The notes under the pieces were generated by a model, which saw only the letters and a program-made list of their open reading frames with translations, was not told the DNA's origin and made no database searches. From Dreissena polymorpha (Eukaryota > Mollusca > Bivalvia > Myida > Dreissenidae), in NCBI RefSeq assembly GCF_020536995.1, contig NC_068364.1:47539200-47603199 (forward strand): a stretch of 64,000 nt of DNA, given 5' to 3'. The position numbers and the translations under genes were made by a program. Positions 35,269 through 47,635 of the stretch are shown piece by piece (the first letter of the stretch is position 1; every line of letters starts with the position of its first letter).

Positions 35269-36349
35269 GTAATTTATCATGTTAAACGTAAATATTAAGA
35301 CTATAGAGTTGTGTGTATTGAGCGGATATATTGGTCACGATATATTGGTCACAAATACGTTTCTGCCGTGTATATGCATTACCTTATATGTAACACAAGT
35401 GTGACTGCATACTGTTCAACAATTAATATACTGTATTTCTCACACCAGCATAAATAACAGATAAATAACAGTTAAATAACATCAATACGAAATATGACAA
35501 AGTTAATGGTATTACTTGGCAAAGCTTGCAAATGCTAAATGATATACATACAATAGTAAACATAAGTAAATATGTATTGCTTTGAATGTTCTTTGTTATA
35601 TGGCAAATACTTTGGCATTCCAAGATTATGTTCTGAATATATGTTTTTTCAGAGATCAACATCACAGATAACACGAGACAGATATGTTTGGTGCAAAAAC
35701 GTAAAGCGTGTCGTAATTCATTTAACAGACAAAATATATACATGATCGAAAATGGGAATCGCGTTGACACACATTACAAACTAAAATGTATATTATGTTC
35801 CTTAATAATCATGATATGCATTAGGTGTGTGTAAAGCAATACAACATCAGTGTTTTCGCTTGCAGACAATTTTTACACTGTAAAAAAAAAAACAAGGTAC
35901 TTATACAAGAGGGCACTATTGCTTGAAAGTAAAGGTACATCATTTATAAAAAAATATTATAAAAAATGATAATTAGTTAATACTTTAAAAAATACTATGT
36001 AAAAGTATGTCATGTTTGTACAACGATATTGTATCATAATATTGTATCCCACACGAAAAACATAGTCAAACGAGCAAGTACAATAACATATGTACTAGAT
36101 TAATTCAAAACTATATAAAGAGACATTTTATTATCACAAAATTCATAGTAAACGTAAAAGAAAATTGAACTGATTTATACTGGTACATTTAAATAATAAA
36201 GTGATTGTCAATAAACTGGTCCCTTTTAAAGGAAACATTTTATCCCATTTCGTATTTAAAACAAAACAACATTGTATGTATTTACTTACAGAACTGTATA
36301 CTTGTAATAGCTTCAAATAAATAAATAACAAGGTAAACGATACAACAAA
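35269..36349. other. Intergenic, no gene seen
   Basis: AT-rich. A 115-codon minus-strand frame at 35423-35770 is compositionally biased and has no motif. Confidence 0.45.
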
Positions 36350-36678
36350 ATATATCTGCCTATAGGTTCGAACCAGGGACCTCTAAAAGCAAACGCGTAC
36401 TCGCTCACAGTTCACCAATCAGGATGTTATTGTGATTCGTACTTTAAACGCTATGTCGGTTATATACCATTTCGCTAAATTATCAGTGCGAAGCGTTAAA
36501 AACGCTTTATGATTTTTATAATTTTGAATGCTGACAATCAATAATTGGGCATATATACACATTTGTCTAAGTAGGGGTGTTAGTTTGCTTCTTTGAATAT
36601 TTTGCATGCATTTTTGGGGAATCTTTGACAGTTTTTTTACAGTGTCATTTTACCAAACTGTTTGCAGACCCCTTTAAA
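36350..36678 (-). mobile_element. Diverged copy of tRNA-promoter TIR element
   Basis: Antisense box B GGTTCGAACC at about 36366 and a terminal TTTTACCAAACTGTTTGCAG ending CCCCTTTA match the left end of 30861-31361 in reverse. The other end is uncertain. Confidence 0.4.
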
Positions 36679-36802
36679 GAAATCAACAGTGCGATAATAA
36701 ATAGATATGCATATTTCAAGGAGGAAACTGTGTAAAATATTGCATATTTCAACATCATACCGTTATAAATAATGTTCATATTGCTTTTTCTAATAACAAA
36801 TT

Positions 36803-37689
36803 TACAACAAGAGCACCGCATAACGGGTGCCAACGCTCGGCTGCGAAAGCTTGTAAGATTTTTTTTTAGGTCACGGTGACCTTGACCTTTGACCTAGTGA
36901 CCCAAAATTGGGTGTGGCGTTTAGAACTCATCAAGGTGCATCTATTTATGAAGTTTCAAAGTTGTAGGTGGAAGCACTTTGATTTTAGAGCCAATGTTAA
37001 GGTTTTAGCACGACTGCGGACGACAAGCTTGATATGACAATACCTCGGGTTTTCTCCGAAAACAGCCAAGCCAAAAATGGGTGTGGCGTGTAGAAAGGTG
37101 AATTTACATATGAAGTTTCAAAGTTGTAGGTGGAAGCACTTTGATTTTAGAGCGCATGTAAAGGTTTATATTAGAGGTCACAGCGACCTTGACCTTTGAC
37201 CTAGTGACCCAAAAATGGGTGTGGCGTGTAGAACTCATCAAGGTGCATGTACATATAAAGTTTCAAAGTTGTAGGTGGAAGCACTTTGATTTTAAAGCGA
37301 ATGTAAAGGTTTATGTTAAAGTTTTACATTAGAGGTCACAGTGACCAGAGTGACCTTGACCTTTGACCTAGTGACCCAAAAATGTGGCGTGTAGAACTCA
37401 TCAAGGTGCATCTACATATGAAGTTTCAAAGTTGTAGGTGGAAGCACTTTGATTTTAAAGCCTATGTTTAAGTTTTATATTAGAGGTCACAGTGACCTTG
37501 ACCTTTGACCTAGTGAACCAAAAATGGGTGTGGCATGTAGGTGGAAGCACTTTGATTTTAGAGCCAATGTTAAGGTTTTAGCACGACGCCTACGGCGGAC
37601 GGCGGACGGGGGACGTCGGACGGTGGACGTCGGACGGCGAGCTGGCTATGACAATACCTCGGGTTTTCTCCGAAAACAGCCGAGCTAAT
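36803..37689. mobile_element. Pearl/DINE-like element, GCTCGGCTG family
   Basis: The 5' ACAAGAGCACCGCATAACGG leads to subterminal GCTCGGCTG. Central units are TGACCTTGACCTTTGACC and AAGTTTCAAAGTTGTAGGTG. A (GGACGGC)n-like tract lies at about 37591-37640, and the 3' hairpin ends CAGCCGAGCTAA. ERE-type palindromes lie at 36868 (CGG spacer), 37333 and 37484. Confidence 0.7.
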
Positions 37690-37982
37690 AAATGTTGATC
37701 ATATAACAAGACACAACAACAAGAAAATCAAGAACATACATACAAAACACAACAGAATTGCAAATCATGTTAAAGCATAGCAATCTAAAAATTTCATCGC
37801 TTTTGTCGGAAATGGAAAAGGAACGGCTAATATTTAATAAGTATATTTAAATAAAAACTACTCATATTGTTTATATCAAGATATAGTCCTTCCATTGATC
37901 AAGAATGTAACACAAGTGTTTGATCTAATACAGGTGAAATGTTTAATAGGTCATTTCAAATCAACAAATACCAACAACGCAA

Positions 37983-38211
37983 TTAGTTATTACTTGCTGC
38001 GATCAATTCCAGTCTCCCAGTTTTTCGCAATAGTTTTCTAAAGTCATACACAGGTTTCTCTCCGGTGCTTTCCGTATGTCTTAATGATTCGAGGTCGATA
38101 TCAGTGCGTTTCAAAATACCTCGGTAATTCACAACATCCCGAGCATATCCGTTGGTAAAAGGCGGAGTTGATGGCTCTGACGCGTCATCAGCACCAATTA
38201 TGGTTGGTTCA
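37983..38211 (-). CDS. MYO3: Myosin III, last exon with DFRxxL motif
   Basis: 229 bp, entered in phase 2 after TTTTTCAG, ending in TAA. It reads SEPTIIGADDASEPSTPPFT then NGYARDVVNYRGILKRTDID and YDFRKLLRKTGRLELIAASN. Two similar blocks, NYRGILKRT and YDFRKLLRKT, resemble each other and the class III tail homology motif. The DFRxxL core is also the F-actin-binding motif of myosin light-chain kinase. Weak ATTAAA signals lie downstream on this strand (about 37942 and 37833). Confidence 0.8.
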
Positions 38212-38711
38212 CTGAAAAACGACGGGTTCGTTTGATTAGTATGGACGAAATTGTGTAAGGCCGCTACAAGAATAAAAATTTTATTGTTGATACTGCAATT
38301 ATTGTTTTTATTTATAACATGACACAAACTTGATGCGAAACATTAAAACTTGTTCACAGGATGTCCAGTAGACAAATAATTGTTAATGTATATCGATTTA
38401 TATCATTTCCAATAGCAATACACTAGCCACTACATAGGTACATAAATCTAAATCGATTAAACAAAACAATCGATTACAATCCTTACAGAGATAAACGTCA
38501 GTAAACAGCTAAAGTCCATCAAACAACAGCCTCTGCATGTATGGCTTCTACATTCTATTTTAGTGAGTGTCGAGACTTGATAGGCAACACACAAATGTTA
38601 TCAACGGTAAAAAGGTAGAAGGTAAGAACTAGCAGAAAAAAGCATAAAAACTAAGATAGAGGAAACAATGAAATGAAAAGAGTTCTATACGGCTGTGCAA
38701 GTTGCCTGTAC

Positions 38712-39125
38712 CTTGTGGAAAAATTGACTCTCAGTGCTGGTCGAACGGAAAAGGTTTTTTGCGATGGAGGAAAGTCACTCTTATTATCGTTATTTACATT
38801 GATTATTGTTTTTCGAGGTCTTAATGATGGTGAATCGTACTGGCTAGCATTGCCATACGATTCCTTTTGAACGGTGTCTTCATTGGTGACCTCAACGTCA
38901 AGGTCATCTTCGTTATCAGGAACTTGGACCCATGATTTAAAATGTCCTGCATGAAATATATGCTGTAGCAGAGTCCATTTTCCTTTCGCACTTTGTCTAT
39001 ACTGTTCTTGGAGAGTTCGCACTAGGTCATCTTTAGTAGATTCCTGAAAGAATTCCTCTCGGTCCGTTGTGAAGTCATCGTCGATCGAGTGTTGATCATT
39101 CGGAAGTGGATCGTGAACATTTAAG
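38712..39125 (-). CDS. MYO3: Myosin III tail exon
   Basis: 414 bp between GTTTTTCAG and donor GTACAG, phase 2 in and 2 out. It reads LNVHDPLPNDQHSIDDDFTT ... LVRTLQEQYRQSAKGKWTLL and QHIFHAGHFKSWVQVPDNED, then a charged polar stretch. No catalogued domain is recognised. LVRTLQEQYRQ...LLQHIF is predicted helical. Confidence 0.75.
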
Positions 39126-40349
39126 CTGAAAAACAACATCCCACGCATGATTTTATGCGATACCCAATCCTTAAAATAGACACAGTTGACTTCAGATCGA
39201 AGATTCACCAAGATGTGGTGTCTATTTGTTTAAGATGAGCTGATGCGTATATACTATAAAGGATTGCGTATATGCATTCCGTAGAGCGACAAATCTGTTT
39301 GTTTTAACTTACACGAATGTCCGATCTGACTTTATTTTCAAACTAGAACGTGTCATGTTTAATTCGAAAAATATTTATGAAAATGATTGGCTGGAATGCT
39401 CCGGTTTTTAATGATGATCTTAACAATTGCAATACATAATAAAGTGTGAGCTTGCGTATGTTTCTTATTACTGAAACAATACATTGCGTTTCACTGTATT
39501 CCTAAACCAGTATATACATTATTTTACGTAGGTCAAGTTGTTAATCGTCAATCAAAATACGAGAAATGTTTACTTTTACTTTAGTCCCCCAAGGGCAAAT
39601 AAAAAAAGAATGTGATTAACATGCAGCAAACGACACGAACCATATATGATCCCCCTCCACATAAAGACATGCACAGGCAAGGACTATAAAAGCAAAGATT
39701 TACACGAATCGCAGACATATAAAAACAACTAAACTACAATTGCTTTCCGGAACAGTGTCTTATAACTATGTGCATAGGGAACACAACACACCTCCCGCCG
39801 CAACAGCAATCCGTGTGCAAATATAGTTCAAGCCTTCTAACTACAATACACTACAGCAGGGTATCGAACATAGTAAAATATAAACCAAATATAAACATGA
39901 TTATGATACGGAGTGCACATAAACGTATCCAGAATCAGACTCAACGTATCCATTCTTTTATATTACAAATAGACGTAGCAAAGAGTTAGTTGCACATTAC
40001 ATCTGAACGAAGCACCGCAATATTTGTGTTACATAACAAGAATGCCAAAGAGCGAACAAATATTTAAAAACAGAAAACGGAAGATCATTAATACACTTCA
40101 CAATAATCAGACGATTAATGCATGTCACGAAGTATCGAACAACGAATATTACGAAAAGAGGCTGCGAAGACAAACCCAAACATATTATTATGTACATAGG
40201 TAAATGGGTTCTTTACCAAGCAGTTCAAGAATAGGGGGTTATTGTGAGAAAACATGCATTCAAAGCAAGCTTATGACTGATGCGACATGCTGTGTTCACC
40301 ATCACTGCAACTGTTATTTTCAAGCAGACAACGTGCACCAAATACTAAC

Positions 40350-40979
40350 TTAACGTAGTCCGTTCCTTCGGTCTGCGGTGTTTTAATATCATCATCATGA
40401 TTCCGTGATTTTGAGGATCCATCTGTATTGCAATCTCCCTTTGCTTCCGCGCCAGTATGGAAATGCCCTTGTACTTCTCGGCAAATCAACCTCAACTCGT
40501 GTTTAGTAATATCATGACTACCTGCGACTTGGAAGGAAGATAAAGATATTTTGGATACTGGTCTTGGCGTTACCATGCAGGGCGACACCGACTCCAAGAA
40601 ATCTGGATATGAGCTGTTAATAGCGTCGTCCAAAATGTTCATAGCAACATCATCACTTGTTGCTGATGTTTGGACAACGGAGTCAACATCTTCGCATTCT
40701 ACTGGATCTCTTACAAAGCGATCAATACTAATGTTCTGCCACAAGGCATTTGACACTGGATTATTTAATCCATCACGCTCCCAAAAGGGATTTCTAGAGA
40801 GCATAGAAGCGTAAGCACCCATGTAAGCATTGCCATTCTTGGGTTCGCGAACGCTCGTTGTCATGCTTTCGTGGTGATTGTAAGGATAGCTTGATAAACT
40901 GTCAATGTTATTCGAAATATGCAATACACGTGGATCTACTGGCAAAAGCGTATTAGTGTAGGAGTGATCGTCCAGCATT
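40350..40979 (-). CDS. MYO3: Myosin III tail exon, large and low-complexity
   Basis: The acceptor TTTTGACAG and phase-2 entry give RMLDDHSYTNTLLPVDPRVL ... then a Ser/Asn/Asp-rich tail without a known fold. The 3' border is uncertain: GTTAGT (exon end 40350) and GTCATA (exon end 40278) both leave phase 2 and both join the next exon. The first has the better consensus. Confidence 0.7.
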
Positions 40980-41404
40980 CTGTCAAAAGCGAAACCAATT
41001 AACATGGAAATCAAAAGGCAATTCCTACACAGGCAACAGTAACTAATATAAAAATGTTTGTTTCTAAATATTCAAAGGCAAAATAAACTCATACATCAAT
41101 ACTTTTGCAAGTTCTACGTTCTCTATTATTTCTGACATTTGCTAACGGTAGAGTGAACGCTGATGTTAAAACTTAAGTGGTCTCCGAATTACAATAGAAA
41201 ACAACAATCACACGCAACTAAGTTATTTATTAAATAAAATCTTGGTTGATTTTAACTGTTTTTTATATTTAGTTTTACAACAGATATCATGCTTTCAATT
41301 CGAATACTTTGCCTTCGATATGTTGCTAAGAATACAATACACATTTCTACCATGCATGATCTATAGCAAGCAGTATAAATGAAAATATGTTACACTACTT
41401 AACT

Positions 41405-42559
41405 TAACAAGAGGCCCATGAGGGCCTGAATCGCTCTACTTGCTGGAATCAATAGGGCTCAAGCTCTTGATTGTATGAACAATTTGAGTAAGTTTTAAAT
41501 AAACAGACCCAAAATGTAAAATTTATCGCATAAACAAGAAGAAACATAAAATTTAAACTTCAAATGGCTTCTTTTCAACAATAAGTTGGACAAATTTTCT
41601 TCACTCTCAATGGGGTTTTGGCCCTTGATGATATAAAACATCCGTTGAAGTTTCATAAGGATAGAACTTTATATGTAAACAAACAAGAAATGAAACACTA
41701 TGTCCCCTTCTGCGCCGCTTTGATTTTTTTTGTTACCTTTTACCTTGACCCTTGACCTTTCACCACTCAAAATGTGCAGCTCCATGAGATACACATGCAT
41801 GCCAAATATGAATTTGCTATCTTCAATATTGCAAAAGTTATGGCAAAATGTTAAAGATTCTCATTTTTTTCTCAAATTCAAGGGGAGATAATTCTGGACT
41901 TATAACTCTGATATTGCTCATTTTCAATAGGGTTTGACTCATCATTCAGATAAAGATGTTTCAGAAATGTGTTTGTCGGAAACACTATGTCCCCTTCAGC
42001 GCCGCTTTGAATTTTTTTTTAACCTTGACCTTGAAGGATGACCTTGACCTTTCACCACTCAAAATGTGCAGCTCCATAAGATACACATGCATGACATATA
42101 TGAAGTTGCTATCTTCAATATTGCAAAAGTTATGGCAAAATGTTAAGGATTTTCATTTTTTCTCAAATTCAAGGGGAGATAATTCTGGATTTATAACTCC
42201 TATATTGCTAATGTTCAATAGGCTTTGACTCATCATTCAGATAAAGACACTGTGCAAGTTGGGAAATGATTGGATGAAAACTGTGGACTTTATTGCGTAA
42301 ACAAGCCTTATTTCACAATTTTCTCAAATTCAAGGGGAGACAATTCTGGACTTTTTACTCTGATGTAACCCATTTTCAATAGGGTTCGAATCCTCATTAA
42401 TATAAAGACACTGAACAAGGTTGAAAAGAATCGGATGAAAACTGTGGACTTTTTCTCGTAAACAAGAAAAAGTCTAACGCACGCACTCACGCACGCACGG
42501 ACGACAGAAACCACGCCATGACATAAGCTCTTCAGGCCTTCGGCCAGTAGAGCTAAAAA
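41405..42559. mobile_element. Pearl/DINE-like element, GAGGGCCTG family, composite
   Basis: 5' AACAAGAGGCCCATGAGGGC then GCTCTACTTGCTG. The 3' microsatellite (GCAC)n lies at about 42478-42500, with a GGCCTTCGGCC hairpin and CAGTAGAGCTAAAAA end. The middle contains two blocks of the CCACTCAAAATGTGCAGCTC family at about 41690-41850 and 41955-42130, from nested insertion or recombination. Confidence 0.6.
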
Positions 42560-42648
42560 GGACTTGCTAAAATCTACACTATTTTTAGTGTGATTTATTT
42601 CAATGTTAAATGTTATAGTAGTGTATAGCTTTCTGTTATTTTTTGTTA

Positions 42649-42680
42649 TCCTGATGAAGGCGTAAGCCGAAACGTTGATA
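42649..42680 (+). ncRNA. Hammerhead-ribozyme-like core
   Basis: CTGATGA at 42651-42657, then a GGC-GTAA-GCC stem-loop and GAAAC: the conserved hammerhead core with a three-pair stem II. Such cores are known near the ends of Penelope-like retroelements. Stems I and III are not convincingly resolved, so cleavage activity is unproven. No reverse transcriptase is seen nearby. Confidence 0.4.
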
Positions 42681-43158
42681 AAAAGGGAAGAAAAATATGT
42701 GTTTTTGTTGGATTTATGATACCATACAGTATTGTATAGCAAAATCTGTACAAAGCATAGATATTTTACTTCTCGTATGGAACGTGTGATAAAACATTGC
42801 ACAATTGATGACGTTTATTTTGCATAGCTAATACTGCATTAGGGTTAAAAGTAAATCATGGTGATGTTAAATATATACGTTACCTTTACAAAGTACATAG
42901 AAGCATAAATCGAATCAGAAATATACTTGTCCGTGAATGAATAAATGTCAAGTATAGTTTCAAAGTAGTATTTTCTCTTCTACAATTTACTTTGCTTTCT
43001 TTTGAACATAAAAGGGTAATCAAATATACCAGTTATAATTTAAAAAGAAAATTCCTCGTTTTGACAACATAAAGGACATCGATGTGATTAGGCTATTAAC
43101 AAATCTTTACAAATGATGTAATAATAAATCAAAAGAAACAGTTATTGGGCCATAGTAA
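42681..43158. other. Myosin intron, nothing further seen
   Basis: AT-rich, no gene or clear repeat. Confidence 0.4.
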
Positions 43159-44862
43159 CAAGGAGTTAATTCAGGATAGTAATAAGTGATGAGATCAAAG
43201 TAAGTATGAGTTAATTCAGGATAGTAATCAGTGATGGGACAATAGTTAGTATGAGTAAATTCAGGATAGTTATCAGTGATGGGACAATAGTCAGTATGAG
43301 TTAATTCAGGATAGTAATCAGTGATGGGACAATAGTTAGTATGAGTTAATCCAGGATAGTCATCAGTGATGGGACAATAGTCAGTATGAGTTAATTCAGG
43401 ATAGTAATCAGTGATGGGACAATAGTTAGTATGAGTTAATCCAGGATAGTCATCAGTGATGGGACAATAGTCAGTATGAGTTAATTCAGGATAGTTATCA
43501 GTGATGGGACTATAGTCAGTTTGAGTTAATTCTGGATAGTAATCAGCGATGAGACAATAGTCAGTTTGAGTTAATTATGGATAGTAATCAGTCATGAGAC
43601 CATATTCAGTATGAATTAATTCATGATAGTAATAAGTGATGGAACAATATTCAGCATGAGTTAATACAGGATAGTAATCAGTGATGAGACCATATTCAGT
43701 ATGAGTTAATGCAGGATAGTAATCAGTGATGAGACCTTAGTCAGTATGCGTTTATCCAGGATAGTAATCAGTTATGAGACCATAGTCAGTATGAGTTAAT
43801 TCAGGATAGTCATCATTGATGGAACCATAGTCAGTATGAGTTAATTCAGGATAGTAATCAGTGATGGAACCATATTCAGCATGAGTTAATTCAGGATAGT
43901 TATCAGTGATGAGTTAATTCAGGATAGTAATTAGTGATGAGTTGATTCAGGATAGTAATCAGTGATGAGACCATTGTCAGTATGAGTTAATTCAGGATAG
44001 CAATCAGTAATGAGACCATAGTCAGTATGAGTTAATTCAGGATAGTAATCAGTGATGGAACCATATTCAGCATGAGTTAATTCAGGATAGTTATCAGTGA
44101 TGATTTAATTCAGAAAAGTAATTAGTGATGAGTTGATTCAGGATAGTAATCAGTGATGGGACCATAGTCAGCATGTGTTAATTCAGGATAGCATTCAGTG
44201 ATGAGACAAAAGTCAGTATGACTTAATTCAGGATAGTAATTAGTGATGAGTTGATTCAGGATAGTAATCAGTGATGGGACAATAGTCAGTATGAGTTAAT
44301 TCAGGATAGTATTCAGTGATGAGACAATACTCAGTATGAGTTAATTCCGGATAGTAATCAGTGGTGGGACCATAGTCAGAATGAGTTAATTCAGGATAGT
44401 AATCAGTGGTGGGACCATAGTCTGAATGAGTTAATTCCGGATAGTAATCAGTGGTGGGCCATAGTCAGAATGAGTTAATCCAGGATAGTAATCAGTGATG
44501 GTACAATATTCAGTAGTAGTTAGTTCAGGATAGTTATCAATGATGGGACCATAGTAAGTATGATTTAACCCAGGATAGTAATCAATGATGGGACCATAGT
44601 AAGTATGAGTTAATTTGGGATAGTAATCAGTGATGGGACCATAGTCAGTATGAGTTAATCCAGGATAGTCATCAGTGATGGGACCATAGTCAGTATGAGT
44701 TAATCCAGGATAGTCATCAGTGATGGGACCATAGTCAGTATGAGTTAATCCAGGATAGTCATCAGTGATGGGACCATAGTCAGTATGAGTTAATCCAGGA
44801 TAGTCATCAGTGATGGGACCATAGTAAGTATGAGCTAATCCAGGATAGTAATCAGTGATGGG
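43159..44862. repeat. 45-bp minisatellite
   Basis: About 37 units of a 45-bp period (GAGTTAATTCAGGATAGTAA ... GTGATGGGACCATAGTCAGT). Units vary through most of the array. Four to five nearly identical GTTAATCCAGGATAGTCATC units at 44653-44830 mark a recent expansion. It lies in the intron between 46396 and 40979. Confidence 0.95.
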
Positions 44863-46395
44863 AAGGTGTTAAAGGGGTAACGTTATCAATGTTAAAACGG
44901 TCAAGGGTGACTGTCAGGAAAAGGTTTTTGTTTTTAGCAGGAAAAACTAGTTTGTAAATGAACATCCTTACTATAGGCGCTTCTCAGTTGGTGAATATTC
45001 CTTATTTCTCCTGTCTGAATAAAAATTAGCTATTTTGAAACAAAGCATATGCAGGCAAGAATGTAAACTTTCTTCAAATTTGCTTTAATATCAGCAAACA
45101 GCGTTTTGCATAAACAAACTGTAAATGAGTACAAACTATATGTAACATGATAAACATGCATAAGTCTAAAATTTTAATTGTTGAAAATAATGATATTGCA
45201 TTAACTTTAATAAAACAAGAGATGTGCTTGTCAGAAACACAATACCCTTTTTTTTACCTTTGACATTGAAGGATGACCTTGACCTAGACCTTTCACCACT
45301 CACAATGTGCAGCTCCATGATATGCACATGCATGCCAAATATTAAGTTGATATCTTCAATATTGCAAAGGTTATGGGCTATGTTAAAGTTTTTGGACGGA
45401 CAGACTAACGGACTGATGGAAAGTTCAAATGCTATATGCAACCCTACCGGGGGCATAAAAACATCAGTTATGTATACAACATTTGCACAATGCGTATTAT
45501 TTATCTTTTTTTATATTACCATCGCACTATTGTTTTAATTTGACCTTATATAAGAAGCATCGTCTATTTTTAGATAATAAACAGTAACTTGGGTAATTAA
45601 AACATGTTGATTCCACACAGTTAAAACTTCCAAAAATAAAAAACAACAATGTGTAAAGAACTTTTTTGTGAACACTCATTAACAGATGATTAAACTTCAA
45701 TAATTTACTGGATTGATTTCAAATGATGACAGTGTTTTATAGGTAAAACCATCGAGTTAGGCTTGAACTCAAGATACCATGTTTTTAATAGAAATAAAGT
45801 TAATATGACCAACATAATAGTGAATGATTTTTACCTATCCGAAGGGTAATGGAACATCAAAATAATTTAACTACTACAATTAGATTAAAAGACCCATATT
45901 TAGGCCGCATTTCCACTTATGTTTTTATCAACAATAAAACACTTTATAATGTTAAGACAAAATATATAAAATCCAAAAATATAAAAAAACTTTTTTTTTC
46001 CATACACCCCTGCGGTACTTTATGAACATTTCATTCACAGCGACGTTACTACTTCAAACGATTTTACTTGGGGGATAATACTTGGTTGAAAATAATTATT
46101 TTGTGTATTATAAGTTACACTGTCAGTAACTTATGGTGTCGCCATCGTATAGTATGATGATACTGAAAGGTGTATATCCCATACATCATCAGTAACTAAC
46201 AGTGTCACTAGTAAAACACGTCAAACATGCCCCTCAAATGTATTGTCCCGACACCTTGAAATAACGGATCGAAAGGCCGGCAAACTCGATTCTAAATACC
46301 CAAAACAAGATTGCAAGGCTAGATAAAGCAAGAACGTGTAGCACTTACTAGCAAACTCTTACAATCGGAACGCGAATTAAATGTAAGGTTAATAC
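44863..46395. other. Myosin intron
   Basis: AT-rich apart from the element at 45216-45466. No exon seen. Confidence 0.4.
45216..45466. mobile_element. Pearl/DINE-like element, GTGCAGCTCC family, short form
   Basis: 5' AACAAGAGATGTGCTTGTCA with AATACCCTT; one central TGACCTTGACC / AATGTGCAGCTCCATGA unit; a GACGGACAGACT tract; 3' ACCCTACCGGGGGCATAAAA. The GGGGGCAT end is complementary to the GCCCCC word found at the 5' end of better copies. Confidence 0.6.
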
Positions 46396-46506
46396 CTTGG
46401 TGTAGAGAGGATTCTGTCTTTTGCATGTCTTAAAGGCATGTCCCAATCTTCAATATGTTTACTAGACATCGTAGCAGCAGTTTCACCCAGCATCAGTGCA
46501 TCTTCT
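46396..46506 (-). CDS. MYO3: Myosin III tail exon
   Basis: 111 bp between CTGTTACAG and GTATTA, phase 2-2. It reads EDALMLGETAATMSSKHIED then WDMPLRHAKDRILSTP. No recognised domain. The first codon is completed by the previous exon (AA+A, Lys). Confidence 0.75.
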
Positions 46507-47153
46507 CTGTAACAGATGAAACATCAAAGGATTATAAACATGTGCTGAAAGTCGCCCACATTTAGTTAACGAACTTGAAACATGGATCCATTACTCCTAA
46601 AATGAGTGAATGAGTAAATGTCTGCTTAATATCTGTGTCAGTCCAACGGCGGACACGTGACAACATTAACTTTAAGATGTAATACTTTAGTAACAAAATA
46701 TGTGAAGAAATAACAACGGCTAAAAATTCATTGGCTGAATGGCTGAATAAACAAACACAAAACAAAACATGTTCATATAAATAACCACGGCGCAATATCT
46801 GAATCTCACAATAAATCACGAACATAAAGATAATTTTTCTACAGTTGAACAATGAAGCCAATAAACGAACATAAACCAAAATAATATAATAGTGCCTAAA
46901 AATTAGGATAGGCGAAGCTAGTATCGGCAATACGCATAACTGAGCAATAAACAAGGTTATACAAATGCAAGCAATGATTGCTCATCAACAGTTTTGAGCG
47001 ACCCATTGAATTGAGTCGCCCTTACATTCCAACCCATGGCCAAATCTATCCCATTTTATACCAAGTTGTAGATCAAAACCATAGTGGAACTGAGAAACAT
47101 TTGTTAAATAAACATGTATAATTTCCTAAAACAAAAGACAATGTAGACGTTAC

Positions 47154-47231
47154 TTTTCCTCCTTCGCAGCAGATTTCTTCGCTATGTTGCTGTAGTACGT
47201 CTCGACCTCTACTGACATCACTCTCTTCACT
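47154..47231 (-). CDS. MYO3: Myosin III tail exon
   Basis: 78 bp between AAATCAG and GTAACG, phase 2-2. It reads VKRVMSVEVETYYSNIAKKS then AAKEE. Basic and helical. Confidence 0.75.
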
Positions 47232-47635
47232 CTGATTTGACAAAAAACAGAATTAACACATTTTAGCATTTACTAAACATCTTAAAAGCGCCAAATGCAA
47301 AGTGTTATTTTTTCATATTTTACCTACCGAGACCTGTTGCACAATCTTTGTCAACGAGATCGTCAACTTCAAACATAAGCTGTGATTATTCGAGTATTCT
47401 TACTTTTATCGATAAAGACAAAATCAATTAAAAATCAACACAATTTTGTGTTCAAATATCGAAGCTAAAAAAATCGTAAATAAAAAAGGAATCAGAAACG
47501 CAAGCTTTTGGATTGTTTGCAGCAATTTTAGCCCCAAACGAATTGGAACTATTTATTCCATATCGTGTTCCCGTGAAAGAAATTAAACATGGCCATCTGT
47601 AGACTAGTACAAAAAGACACACGAGAAACAAATAC

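Noticed and set aside
35423-35770. 115-codon minus-strand frame
   Set aside because: AT-driven hydrophobic composition, no motif, no neighbouring exon or promoter.
40551-40814. 87-codon plus-strand frame
   Set aside because: Antisense shadow of the large myosin tail exon.
42308-42802. 164-codon minus-strand frame
   Set aside because: Overlaps the end of a pearl-like element and the ribozyme-like segment; no domain.
46562-46954. 130-codon minus-strand frame upstream of a myosin exon
   Set aside because: No myosin similarity, no splice signals that keep phase with the flanking exons.
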